This document shows, in pieces, positions 1 to 7,406 of a stretch of DNA of 27,258 nt. Position 1 is the first letter of the stretch. Each line of letters starts with the position of its first letter. The DNA is from a virus. Both the position numbers and the translations under genes were made by a program. The notes under the pieces were generated by a model. That model was not told the origin of the DNA. It did not search any database and saw only the letters and a list, made by a program, of their open reading frames with translations. The stretch covers positions 17,550 to 44,807 of the IMG/VR virus record IMGVR_UViG_3300030116_002299; one strand, given 5' to 3'.

Positions 1-80
1 ATAATCATACCTACAGTAACTAAGATACTAATACCTGTTTCTATAGATAATGTAAATTTAGTGTCTTTACCTACTTCCAT
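1..80 (-). CDS. Small membrane protein, partial (cut by window edge)
   Basis: An ATG at 78-80 opens a leftward frame that runs off the window after 26 codons without a stop. The visible N-terminus is a short charged segment (MEVGKDTKFT) followed by a hydrophobic stretch rich in Ile, Val and Gly that looks like the start of a transmembrane helix. It is the last visible gene of the structural transcript, 18 bases after the neighbouring small membrane protein. Small membrane proteins beside tail-fibre genes are often holins or spanin-like lysis proteins in phages, but that role is inferred only from size, hydrophobicity and position. Confidence 0.6.
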   Translation of the reverse strand, partial: MEVGKDTKFTLSIETGISILVTVGMI

Positions 81-98
81 TTTATAGTCCCCTACGTT

Positions 99-323
99 TT
101 ATTTTTTGTAAACCTTTTCTGATGCTGAAATACCAAATGACCCTAGAGTAACCCAAACAAATGAATTATAAATATAATCATTTACCATTAACTCTATACC
201 TATGATACCCATAGCCAAATCAACAATACCAAATATACACATTAGTGCAAATGATAAAAATCCAATAATATTCTTTTCGTTATATTCATTTTTGTCTTTA
301 AATAATTCCCACATTTTATTCAC
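99..323 (-). CDS. Small two-helix membrane protein, holin-like
   Basis: This 74-residue protein has a charged N-terminus (about residues 1-18, MNKMWELFKDKNEYNEKN). Two hydrophobic stretches follow, at about residues 19-40 (IIGFLSFALMCIFGIVDLAM) and 49-66, and it ends with a short basic tail (EKVYKK). The size and topology fit a class of small phage membrane proteins that includes holins. It overlaps the upstream Hint-domain gene by 8 bases and is followed by another small membrane protein, so a lysis or membrane-associated pair at the end of the late transcript is plausible. No sequence signature proves holin function. Confidence 0.65.
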   Translation of the reverse strand: MNKMWELFKDKNEYNEKNIIGFLSFALMCIFGIVDLAMGIIGIELMVNDYIYNSFVWVTLGSFGISASEKVYKK

Positions 324-1425
324 CTATCTCTGAGTGTACTAGTACGCCATTTGCATAAAAGTTATTATTCTTTGTTAAAATTGTATATGTCCAATGTTTC
401 TTTGGAAATCCTTCTAATCTATGAACTTGTGCATAATATTTACCATCTAATATTTTTAGCAAATCATTAGGCTGTATAGCAGCTGCATCTAAATCATAGT
501 TTGCTGATGTTCTACTTGGATCATCAGATACCATACTACCATCTTCTTTATATACAGGGTGGTCTTGTGTAAGTATCAACTCTTTTAATTCTTCACCATC
601 TGTTTCATCGTTCGGGTCTGATAGCATAATCTTATATAAGTTATCATGTAATCTTTTTTCTATTTGTAATATTTCTACTTCTTCTTCTTCTCCAGTTTCC
701 CAGTTGTAAGACATAATCATATCTCCAACATTTAAATCATGTATGTTTGCAGTTCCTTCTTTTAAATTAACTGGTATGTTTTCATAAATACATAAACCAA
801 ATCCGCCACCACCACCAGAAAATGTAATATTACCTGTAATAGTTGCACTAACACTATTATTTGTAAGTGTTAATGTGTATGCACCTGTACCATCTTTATT
901 AGAAGGTGAGTGAGCCCATCTAGTTCTAATATATCTTGTTCCTGAATTATGTCCAGTGTATAAACTATTACTATTAGATGATGACACACTTATAAAATTT
1001 GTACCACTATTACTTGTACCCATAAAACCAGGGTCTCCACTAGAAGATGTAGCCATTGTAAATGTACCAAACGGTCCACCAGTTGTTGATAAAGAAAGAC
1101 TTGTACCGCCACTACCATTAGATACTGTCATCTGTGCATCTTTAGTACTTGTACCAGTACCTCCTGGTAAATCGGTAAGATTTAATCCAGTATTGTCTGT
1201 AGTGCTCCAAGATGTACCAGCTAAGTCATGGTCATAACTATAGAACTCACTCATAGCATGAGGTGCACTACCATCTGGTCTGTCTGCACTAGCATTTTGT
1301 GTGTTAATAGTAGCTACAGTTCCATCAGATAAATCTTCTAATGAACTGTTAGCAGTAGTTCCACTTCTACCAAACTCAACATTAATATCGTTCATACTAA
1401 TTTGTCCTGATGAAGTAAGAGCCAT
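316..1425 (-). CDS. Tail-associated protein with C-terminal Hint (hedgehog/intein) domain
   Basis: 369 residues in two parts. Residues 1 to about 207 are Ser/Thr/Gly/Asn-rich, low in charge and likely beta-structured, as in phage fibre or adhesin proteins; they end in a glycine run (GGGGGFG, 205-210). From C212 the sequence changes to an acidic Hint-type module: C212 begins block A, LNVGDMIMSYN (231-241) follows, TQDHP at 286-290 matches the block-B TxxH motif, and FYANGVLVHS (356-365) matches the C-terminal block. The usual terminal His-Asn is His364-Ser365, so Asn cyclisation is not expected and a hedgehog-like N-terminal cleavage or thioester chemistry is more likely. It overlaps the long fibre gene by one base. 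The Hint call is strong; self-processing is inference. Confidence 0.8.
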   Translation of the reverse strand: MALTSSGQISMNDINVEFGRSGTTANSSLEDLSDGTVATINTQNASADRPDGSAPHAMSEFYSYDHDLAGTSWSTTDNTGLNLTDLPGGTGTSTKDAQMTVSNGSGGTSLSLSTTGGPFGTFTMATSSSGDPGFMGTSNSGTNFISVSSSNSNSLYTGHNSGTRYIRTRWAHSPSNKDGTGAYTLTLTNNSVSATITGNITFSGGGGGFGLCIYENIPVNLKEGTANIHDLNVGDMIMSYNWETGEEEEVEILQIEKRLHDNLYKIMLSDPNDETDGEELKELILTQDHPVYKEDGSMVSDDPSRTSANYDLDAAAIQPNDLLKILDGKYYAQVHRLEGFPKKHWTYTILTKNNNFYANGVLVHSEIGE

Positions 1426-4118
1426 TATTTTTTTAACTCCTCTATCTCTGCTTTTAATTCTTTAATAGACTCAATTAATAATGGAACAAGTTTTTCATAC
1501 TTAACTGCTTTATATCCATTATCTCTTGTAGTTACTATTTCTGGTAATACTTCTTCTACTTCTTGTGCTATAACACCTACATCATGTCCTTTAAAGGTTT
1601 CTTGTTTATCGTTCCAATCAAATTCATAACCAGATAGCTTAGAAAGTTTGTCTAAAGAATTTTCAATAGGTTTTAAATTATCTTTTAATCTTTTATCTGA
1701 TGAAGCATAAGCAACAACATCTTCTCCAGCATTAAGAGTTTTAGCAACACCTAGACCACCACTTATCTTTACTGCTCCAGTAGTTTTAGATGTAGAGTTT
1801 GTTGTATTACTAAAAGTTATAACTCCACTTGCAGTGTCTGTAGCATTGCTTCTTAAATACTTTGAGTCTGTATGTTGTGTAATACTTGATGCAGCTATTC
1901 TAGCATCTGCAATAGTACCACTAACTATTTTACTTGCAGGAATGTCATCTACTAACGCCAGATCTCCTAATCCTAAAGCTGAAGCAGTAGTATATCCATA
2001 ACTTAAAATTTTATCTTCTACCGCTGCAGAAGTCATAATGTGAGCATCATTGTTAGTAAACTCTCCTGAGTCATCTACACCTGTAATAGTATTACCGTCA
2101 AGAGTAAACCCACCAGTTAATGTTGATGTGCCACCAACCTTTAATGCTCCACCAGCATAAATACCCTCTTCGTGTGCAAATCCGTAAGTGTCTAAATCTT
2201 CTAATGAATTTCCGTGTACAGAATAACCAGTTTTAGTATTTTCTATTACAGGAGTATGTACTGAATGGTCACCATAATGAGCATCGTCTCCCATACGAAA
2301 TATCTTTACATCATAAGAAGAATTTGCTTCAACATAAACTTGTAATAATTTTGTTCCATAAGTATTATCACTATCTTGGCTTAATACTCTTACCCCAGTA
2401 ATTCTATTTTGGTGTCCACCACAATTTATAACAGTAAAGTTGCTATCCATAAAACTTCTTAACCAATGTATTCTAATAAATCCGTGGTCTCCAGAATCTG
2501 CGTCTGTAACTAATATTTCTCCAGCTTTTCTACCACTTGAATTAGAAGCTACTGTCATCCAACCTGGACCTACTGTAGCAGAATCACTTCCTTGTCTTCT
2601 AAAAAATCTTGTCGAATCATAATTATCTAATGTAGTAGCATTAATGCCTAAAGCATCTATATCAGATTTAGTTTGGTCTGCAGTAGCTCCACTTTCTATT
2701 CCATCTAATTTACTATGGTCAGAACTTGTAAAAGCAACTGATGTTGTGCCATTTATTGTTAAAGCGTCAGTTTCTAATGTTCCATCTACATCTACATTTC
2801 CAGATATGTCAAGAGTAGCTGCTGTCACTGTACCAGATGTAGTAAATCCAGCAGCAGTTATTGTTCCACTTGTAGTATCATTACCATTATTTTTTAAGAA
2901 AGCATCATCAACATTTAAAGTATCCCCACTCAAAGTAATATTTGTTCCTGCACTCAAATTAGTTTTAGATGAAATATCAATCGTTGGTATTCTTGCAGCG
3001 TCAAATGTACCAGATGTAATTTTACTAGCTGCTAAGTTAGGTATTCTGGCAGTTCCAAATGTTCCAGAAGTTATTTTACTTGCTGCTAAATTAGCAATTC
3101 TTGCTGCAGCTACTGTACCACTTGTAATTAAATCTCCACTATGATTAGGAACAGAAGTTAAAAATGCAGATGCGTGACTACCATCTAATGTATCAGCATC
3201 TAATCCATTTCCACTACCCTCATCTGAAGTAGTTAAAAGTCTTTGCCAATCTTGCCAGTCATCTGTTGTATCTCTTAATGTTCTAAAATATAAATTCGGA
3301 GTACCAGAATACCATTGAGCTCCTATTTGTGCAGAGCCACCAGTTCCTTGTCCAAAAGCTAATACTGAATAATATCCAGAAGCTGTACCAGTTCCCAATG
3401 TTCCATTATTTCTGTTAAATGTATATATACCAGTTTCGTGTACACTTCTACCAGTTTCAGCTGTTGTATCTCCAATATCAAAAGAGTTGTGTGCTATTCT
3501 TGCTGCATCAAATGTACCACTAGTAATCTTAGAAGTTGCTAAATTTGGTATTCTAGCAGTTGCTAATGTACCAGATACAACTTTACTTGCAGGAATATCA
3601 TCTACTAATGCTAAGTCACCTAAACTTGCAGTAGTTGCTAATCCACTAATTCTAGTAGTTACATGGTCATATATTTGGTCGCCAGTTGCTAAAGTTGCAG
3701 CACCATTAGCTACTGCAGCAGTGTCTAAAACAGCACCAGTGCCTAATCCTAAATTACTTCTAGCACCACTAGCACTAGATGAACCAGTACCACCATTAGC
3801 TACTGCTAAGTCAGTGCCACTCCAATTAGAATTATTTATTGTAGATAATGTTGATAAAGAACCTAGTCCTAAATTACTTCTAGCACCACTTGCATCACTT
3901 GCTCCAGTACCTCCATTCGCAACTGCCAAATCAGTACCAGACCAATTAGAGTTGTTAACAGAAGATAGTCCACCTCCACCTAATTGACGATATGTACCAC
4001 CATCATTAATATATAGCTCTGTTGTACCAGTTCTATATCCTAACTCATAATGTTCTAATACATCATTAGTTGAAGAGGGTACACCCGACCCTCTTTTTAT
4101 TTTTATTACATTACCCAT
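1425..4118 (-). CDS. Long tail fibre / tailspike with C-terminal S74 intramolecular chaperone
   Basis: 897 residues. The N-terminal part starts MGNVIKIKRG, similar to the start of the neighbouring 311-residue protein, and is followed by low-charge repeats: a 32-residue unit with NWSGTDLAVANGGTG occurs twice, and a KITSGTFDAARI-type unit recurs several times. The middle is Gly/Ser/Thr-rich and beta-like. The last 91 residues form a peptidase S74 (intramolecular chaperone) domain: SDKRLKDNL with S807 and K812 as the likely Ser-Lys dyad, then VGVIAQEVEEVLPE, VKYEKLVPLLIESIKEL and a coiled-coil end. In known phages this domain trimerises the fibre and then cleaves itself off. The protein probably binds the host surface. 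It abuts the 311-residue gene with no gap. Confidence 0.88.
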   Translation of the reverse strand: MGNVIKIKRGSGVPSSTNDVLEHYELGYRTGTTELYINDGGTYRQLGGGGLSSVNNSNWSGTDLAVANGGTGASDASGARSNLGLGSLSTLSTINNSNWSGTDLAVANGGTGSSSASGARSNLGLGTGAVLDTAAVANGAATLATGDQIYDHVTTRISGLATTASLGDLALVDDIPASKVVSGTLATARIPNLATSKITSGTFDAARIAHNSFDIGDTTAETGRSVHETGIYTFNRNNGTLGTGTASGYYSVLAFGQGTGGSAQIGAQWYSGTPNLYFRTLRDTTDDWQDWQRLLTTSDEGSGNGLDADTLDGSHASAFLTSVPNHSGDLITSGTVAAARIANLAASKITSGTFGTARIPNLAASKITSGTFDAARIPTIDISSKTNLSAGTNITLSGDTLNVDDAFLKNNGNDTTSGTITAAGFTTSGTVTAATLDISGNVDVDGTLETDALTINGTTSVAFTSSDHSKLDGIESGATADQTKSDIDALGINATTLDNYDSTRFFRRQGSDSATVGPGWMTVASNSSGRKAGEILVTDADSGDHGFIRIHWLRSFMDSNFTVINCGGHQNRITGVRVLSQDSDNTYGTKLLQVYVEANSSYDVKIFRMGDDAHYGDHSVHTPVIENTKTGYSVHGNSLEDLDTYGFAHEEGIYAGGALKVGGTSTLTGGFTLDGNTITGVDDSGEFTNNDAHIMTSAAVEDKILSYGYTTASALGLGDLALVDDIPASKIVSGTIADARIAASSITQHTDSKYLRSNATDTASGVITFSNTTNSTSKTTGAVKISGGLGVAKTLNAGEDVVAYASSDKRLKDNLKPIENSLDKLSKLSGYEFDWNDKQETFKGHDVGVIAQEVEEVLPEIVTTRDNGYKAVKYEKLVPLLIESIKELKAEIEELKK
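3741..3956 (-). repeat. Tandem 40-codon repeat inside the long fibre gene
   Basis: Residues 55-86 and 95-126 of the fibre are almost identical 32-residue units: both read NNSNWSGTDLAVANGGTG and end ASGARSNLGLG, differing only around ASD versus SSS. They start 40 codons apart. Copies of this kind are typical of recombining fibre shafts and could expand or contract by slippage. Confidence 0.85.
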
Positions 4119-5054
4119 TTAGAATGTTCCGCAATCTATATCGTATTGATCTATTGTATTATGTACTGATGAACTAATACCTTCTAAGTTTGCACATATA
4201 GTATGTGATTTAGCTAATGCATTTACATTAATACTAGCTGCTGCACCTGGCTTTTCTGGTAATCCTTTAAAGAAGAACCATTTAGCTGCTGAACCATCAT
4301 AACCTAAACCATCGTATACATACAAATCAGTACCGCCTGTGTCATTATCTCTTGGGAAAAAGATACCAACATCAACAGCATTTGCTTCTGTCCCTGCATC
4401 TTCAATCTCATCACCAAGTTCTAAGAAGTTATCACCTATAGAAACTGTAGTTGAATTAACTGTTGTAGTAGTACCATTAACAGTTAAGTTTCCAGCTAAT
4501 GTCATGTTTCTAATTCCAGTAATATCTTTATTGCCGTCCAATATTACTGCTTTACTTGCAGAAGCTGTACCTGCTGTAATACCATCTACTAAATTTAATT
4601 CAGATGTAGATGCAGTTACTCCATCTAATTTATTTAATTCACTAGCTGAAGCAGTTATTGATGTTCCTCCAATCTGTAAAGTTGTAGCATTTACTTCTCC
4701 ACTTGAACCGTAAATAACTGCTTTGCTATTTACTATTGTTCCAGCTGAAGAACCATCTACTAAATTAAGTTCTCCTGTGTTTGAAGTAATTCCGTCTAAG
4801 ACGTTCAACTCACTTGTTTGTACTGTTGCACCGTCTAGAATGTTTAATTCTGAAGCCGATGAACTTGTAAACCCTCCTACAATCAAAGCATTTAACTCTG
4901 TTGTAGATACTGTACTATTATCACTACCTAATTTACCTATGTATAGTTTGTTGTTACCATTAGACCATGCTAACTCACCGTATGCTAATGTCAAACTAGA
5001 TACATCTGTGGCATTATAAGTAGACGTTCTTTTAATCTGTATTTTATTTGCCAT
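4119..5054 (-). CDS. Repeat-rich tail fibre or fibre-associated protein
   Basis: 311 residues. It opens MANKIQIKRTSTYNATDV, resembling the N-terminus of the long fibre that follows, which suggests a shared attachment or trimerisation segment. Residues about 60-175 hold at least five SELNxLDG/ELNLVDG units (for example SELNILDGATV, SELNVLDGIT, SELNKLDGVT), a motif common in fibres of aquatic phages. A more varied C-terminal part has an NLTVNGTTTTVNST segment and FFPRDNDTGGTDLYVYDGLG. It sits between two small structural genes and the long fibre with one-base junctions, so it is probably a fibre base or a second receptor-binding subunit. The exact role is not determined. Confidence 0.75.
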   Translation of the reverse strand: MANKIQIKRTSTYNATDVSSLTLAYGELAWSNGNNKLYIGKLGSDNSTVSTTELNALIVGGFTSSSASELNILDGATVQTSELNVLDGITSNTGELNLVDGSSAGTIVNSKAVIYGSSGEVNATTLQIGGTSITASASELNKLDGVTASTSELNLVDGITAGTASASKAVILDGNKDITGIRNMTLAGNLTVNGTTTTVNSTTVSIGDNFLELGDEIEDAGTEANAVDVGIFFPRDNDTGGTDLYVYDGLGYDGSAAKWFFFKGLPEKPGAAASINVNALAKSHTICANLEGISSSVHNTIDQYDIDCGTF

Positions 5055-5305
5055 TAGAATATCCCTCCATTTATATCCTCATTTTGCAGAAGTACATCTG
5101 CGTCTTTTATACTAATTGTTGTTTGTCCTCCAGCTTCAGATGTAACTATACCAGTACCTGCTACTATATCTGAACTAAAGTTATCTGCTTGTGTTATGGT
5201 AACATCAGCAGTTCCGTTATCAATTTTTAATTTATTGTCATCATAAAAAACAATTTTTTTATACACATCTTTAATTTTATTTGGTCCTGTTAAACTTCCA
5301 CCCAT
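5054..5305 (-). CDS. Small structural-region protein of unknown function
   Basis: 83 residues, starting MGGSLTGPNKIKDVYKKIVF and rich in Asp, Thr and Ile. It contains VTITQADNFSSDIVAGTG and ends NEDINGGIF; the next protein ends in the similar DQYDIDCGTF. It overlaps both neighbours by one base, so it is translationally coupled in the fibre operon. The pattern is consistent with a short fibre-linker or baseplate-type protein, but no family is recognised. Confidence 0.7.
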   Translation of the reverse strand: MGGSLTGPNKIKDVYKKIVFYDDNKLKIDNGTADVTITQADNFSSDIVAGTGIVTSEAGGQTTISIKDADVLLQNEDINGGIF

Positions 5306-5562
5306 TATGTTGTCACTCCTATGTCGCTATAAGTTGGTACATTCGGCTGAGGAACATTAGTATATGTTGGCTCAGCAACCTTTCCTAATGGTGCTGGTAT
5401 TAAAGTAAACACTGCATCATCAACCTTTCCATCAGGTGTTGGTATATCTGTAAAATTACCATCTGTGTTATCGTTAAAATGTTGGTGAAGATCATCAAAT
5501 GATGCATGAATATCACTAAATGATGCTAAACCAAAGTTTCCTTTTTTCCACGGGTTAGCCAT
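5305..5562 (-). CDS. Small structural-region protein, proline-rich C-terminus
   Basis: 85 residues. The first 35 are mixed (MANPWKKGNFGLASFSDIH, then a His/Asp-rich stretch). The second half repeats short Pro units: IPTPDGKVDDAVFTLIPAPLGKV, followed by VAEPTYTNVPQPNVPTYSD. This PxPxGKV repetition suggests an extended linker. Its start overlaps the stop of the preceding 47-residue gene by 8 bases, and its stop overlaps the next gene. No family is recognised. Confidence 0.7.
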   Translation of the reverse strand: MANPWKKGNFGLASFSDIHASFDDLHQHFNDNTDGNFTDIPTPDGKVDDAVFTLIPAPLGKVAEPTYTNVPQPNVPTYSDIGVTT

Positions 5563-5698
5563 TTCTACCTTGACCTATATATCTTTTTTTATAATTAGGA
5601 CTCATCTTATTACTATACTTTGTATTGTGACTATTCCCTTGTCTTGTTTTCTTTTTTCCATTTGTATGTCTAGCTTGTTGTGGTTTTAATCCTCTCAT
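5555..5698 (-). CDS. Tiny basic protein (47 aa)
   Basis: ATG at 5696-5698 and TAA at 5555-5557 give 47 residues starting MRGLKPQQARHTNGKKKTRQ and ending YKKRYIGQGRNG. It is very rich in Lys, Arg, Asn and Gly. It overlaps the upstream gene by 4 bases (ATGA) and the downstream start by 8 bases, the same packing as its neighbours, which supports real translation. The function is unknown; it belongs to the run of small cationic proteins at 5.5-6.7 kb. Confidence 0.65.
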   Translation of the reverse strand: MRGLKPQQARHTNGKKKTRQGNSHNTKYSNKMSPNYKKRYIGQGRNG

Positions 5699-5958
5699 GC
5701 GAATGTCTTTACATTAATAGGTTTTTTACCATCACGTTTTTGAGTTCTTTCTGCTCTTCTTTTTCTATCAACAGCACTTTTAATTTGTTTTAATGTCATA
5801 TTATTTGCTGTAGCTAAAGGAACACATTTAGGTTTTCCACGTTTACTATTTCTAGCATTTTTTCTACCGCAAGGAACCCAACTACCATTTTTTTTAGGTT
5901 GACTTATATCTACCCATTTTTCTTCATTAAACCATTTATCTAAACCAGTCTTAGCCAT
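5695..5958 (-). CDS. Small basic phage protein (87 aa)
   Basis: 87 residues with a mixed N-terminal segment (GLDKWFNEEKWVDI, then PCGRK) and a strongly basic C-terminal half (AVDRKRRAERTQKRDGKK). The N-terminal WF..EKWVDIS...PCGR pattern resembles a small uncharacterised domain (possibly DUF5872-type) seen in viruses of aquatic microbes; I recall this rather than having searched it. Two Cys lie at about 28 and 45. Overlaps on both sides show tight coupling. A nucleic-acid-binding or virion-internal role would fit the charge but is unproven. Confidence 0.7.
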   Translation of the reverse strand: MAKTGLDKWFNEEKWVDISQPKKNGSWVPCGRKNARNSKRGKPKCVPLATANNMTLKQIKSAVDRKRRAERTQKRDGKKPINVKTFA

Positions 5959-6110
5959 TACTTGCCCTTTCTATATCTTCCGCCTTTTTTCTTATAACAT
6001 CTTACAAGCCATCCATTTGCATATGCAGACGGATATACTTTAAACTTTTTTTTAGCCTGTGATTTACAAGCAGCGTATAACTGTTTATCTATTGGAATAT
6101 TCTTAGCCAT
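5958..6110 (-). CDS. Tiny basic protein (50 aa) with YPSAYAN motif
   Basis: ATG at 6108-6110 and TAA at 5958-5960 give 50 residues: MAKNIPIDKQLYAACKSQAK, then KKFKVYPSAYANGWLVRCYK and a basic glycine tail ending RYRKGK. The VYPSAYANGWLV..YKK.GG segment recurs in small proteins of aquatic phages and larger viruses, as far as I recall. The stop overlaps the next gene's start by one base. The function is unknown. Confidence 0.7.
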   Translation of the reverse strand: MAKNIPIDKQLYAACKSQAKKKFKVYPSAYANGWLVRCYKKKGGRYRKGK

Positions 6111-6111
6111 C

Positions 6112-6213
6112 TTACTTCTTCTTTTTCTTTTTCTTACCTAATATTGCTTCTTGTAAAAATTTAGGTAATGTTTTTTGTTTTTTAGTTAAACCAACTTTCT
6201 TTTTTTTAGGCAT
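6112..6213 (-). CDS. Tiny lysine-rich protein (33 aa)
   Basis: ATG at 6211-6213 and TAA at 6112-6114 give 33 residues: MPKKKKVGLTKKQKTLPKFL, then QEAILGKKKKKKK. About half the residues are Lys, flanking a short amphipathic core (LPKFLQEAIL). It shares one base with the stop of the preceding gene and lies one base from the following start. Position, packing and start context support a gene despite the low complexity. Confidence 0.6.
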   Translation of the reverse strand: MPKKKKVGLTKKQKTLPKFLQEAILGKKKKKKK

Positions 6214-6362
6214 TATTTACCTCCATGCGTTTTCATTACAGGTAAGTTCATTGTCAATGAAGCTCCTTTATGTGGTTTATATCCACCTTTAGGGTTTTTC
6301 ATTAAAGACATTTTGTTACCCTTCTTCATAAAATGATATCCCTTTGGTGCTTTCACTTTCAT
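6213..6362 (-). CDS. Tiny basic protein (49 aa), KAPKGYHFMKKG type
   Basis: ATG at 6360-6362 and TAA at 6213-6215 give 49 residues: MKVKAPKGYHFMKKGNKMSL, then a Gly/Lys/Pro/His-rich tail ending PVMKTHGGK. It is rich in Met and His as well as Lys. Start and stop overlap the neighbours by a few bases. KAPKGYHxMKKG-like openings recur in aquatic phages, a recollection rather than a search result. The function is unknown. Confidence 0.65.
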   Translation of the reverse strand: MKVKAPKGYHFMKKGNKMSLMKNPKGGYKPHKGASLTMNLPVMKTHGGK

Positions 6363-6403
6363 TTTTTCTTACCCTTCTTTTTTTTACCTTTATGATATGG
6401 CAT
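6359..6403 (-). CDS. Possible 14-residue lysine-rich peptide
   Basis: ATG at 6401-6403 and TGA at 6359-6361 encode MPYHKGKKKKGKKK. The stop overlaps the next ATG by 2 bases (ATGA junction), and upstream lies a GGAGGATAAC sequence on the minus strand, which is a good ribosome binding site 6 bases from the start. That spacing argues for translation, but a frame this short could be chance. Confidence 0.45.
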   Translation of the reverse strand: MPYHKGKKKKGKKK

Positions 6404-6412
6404 GTTATCCTC

Positions 6413-6709
6413 CTACCATTTAACTTTGTTAGCCCAGTATGCTGCAGAACATACACCTTTAGCTATATTTTTTCTATGTCTTGCTTTAAAACTTTTTCTT
6501 TTCATTTTCATAGCTCTAGATTCACCAGCTTTAGGTTTACCTGCAGTCTTTGCACCTTGTTGTCCAAATCTAATAACTTTACCATTAGGACACCCAGCAC
6601 CTTTTGCAACCACTACATGTGATTTAGTTGGATGATTCGGTGTACGTTTTGGTTTATTATAACCTGAAACTCCTACTCTTTTAAGTCTTGGATCTGTTTT
6701 TTTAGCCAT
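6413..6709 (-). CDS. Conserved-type small basic phage protein (98 aa)
   Basis: 98 residues, basic throughout. An N-terminal part (MAKKTDPRLKRVGVSGYNKP) is followed by VIRFGQQGAKTAGKPK, then KRKSFKARHRKNIAKG and SAAYWANKVKW at the C-terminus. The RKSFKARHxKNIAKG...SAAYWANKVKW ending is one I recognise as recurrent in aquatic phages near head and tail genes; no function is known to me. Its high charge suggests nucleic-acid contact, for example internal to the virion. It is separated from its neighbours by under 10 bases. Confidence 0.75.
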   Translation of the reverse strand: MAKKTDPRLKRVGVSGYNKPKRTPNHPTKSHVVVAKGAGCPNGKVIRFGQQGAKTAGKPKAGESRAMKMKRKSFKARHRKNIAKGVCSAAYWANKVKW

Positions 6710-6717
6710 AAATACTC

Positions 6718-7128
6718 CTAATAACTAGACTGTTGTACGTGTCTCATACCAGAAACTCTATTTCTATTAGCAAAAGTTTTACCCTCTTTAACACCTTTTT
6801 CAAATTTATTATCAAAATATGGTGCTAATTGTATTGCTTCTGGCTTAGTTTCATACCCTAAAGCAATAGCTTTGTCAACTAAATACTGATGAAACTGACC
6901 TGGTAACTCACTTTGGTCAGCCATACCAGCACTATTATCATCTAAAGTTTTAAAATGATCTGCTTTTTTGTGATAAAATAATGTAATGGTAAATGCTGCA
7001 TCAACAGATGTAAATCTATTCTTCTCACTTCTTAGTGGATCATATAATGCAATACCTATTGAATCACGTTCAAACCAATAAACATACTGCTTTGTTGTTC
7101 TTGTATATACTCTACTATAATTTGGCAT
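6718..7128 (-). CDS. Head-tail region structural protein, unknown
   Basis: 136 residues, mixed charge, aromatic-rich N-terminus (MPNYSRVYTRTTKQYVYWFE), with FTSVDAAFTITLFYHKKADH in the middle and a basic C-terminus. It shares one base with the preceding gene. Its place after the capsid and two adaptor-type genes suggests a head-completion or connector protein, which is a positional inference only. Confidence 0.65.
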   Translation of the reverse strand: MPNYSRVYTRTTKQYVYWFERDSIGIALYDPLRSEKNRFTSVDAAFTITLFYHKKADHFKTLDDNSAGMADQSELPGQFHQYLVDKAIALGYETKPEAIQLAPYFDNKFEKGVKEGKTFANRNRVSGMRHVQQSSY

Positions 7129-7406
7129 TATGTTATATCCCTATATTCTGGTCTACCTATTAATCTTTTAATTTCTTTTACGTTTCCATCAGCATCTTGT
7201 AAATCAACTGACTTAACTTCTAATATTGAATCTTTCAATCCATAAAATCTTTGGTCAGCAACTGTATCAAATTGAGTTGCTTCATCTAATATTAAAGTTC
7301 TTTGACAAAACTCATCAGATGCTTGGTTTAATAAGTGAATAATTTCATTGATTCCAAGTTCTGGATGATGTTTCTTAACTTGATCAACCATCTGTTGCAA
7401 CTTCAT
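7128..7406 (-). CDS. Putative head-completion / adaptor protein
   Basis: 92 residues, helical at the N-terminus (MKLQQMVDQVKKHHPELGIN), with LLNQASDEFCQRTLI in the middle and then short beta-like segments (FYGLKDSILEVKSVDLQDAD). An N-terminal helix pair with a LNxAxxEFCxR-like pattern is seen in head-tail adaptors of short-tailed phages. Its start lies inside the preceding gene (23-base overlap). The call rests on position and weak pattern similarity. Confidence 0.6.
   Translation of the reverse strand: MKLQQMVDQVKKHHPELGINEIIHLLNQASDEFCQRTLILDEATQFDTVADQRFYGLKDSILEVKSVDLQDADGNVKEIKRLIGRPEYRDIT

Noticed and set aside
956-1237. Rightward open frames opposite the fibre and Hint genes (also 2644-3144, 3487-3987, 4339-4713)
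   Set aside because: They are Val/Pro/Leu-rich antisense readings of Ser/Thr/Gly repeats and have no start context.
6344-6622. Rightward Phe/Ser-rich open frames over the basic-protein cluster
   Set aside because: These are the antisense of Lys-rich codons; the leftward frames have proper start-stop packing.
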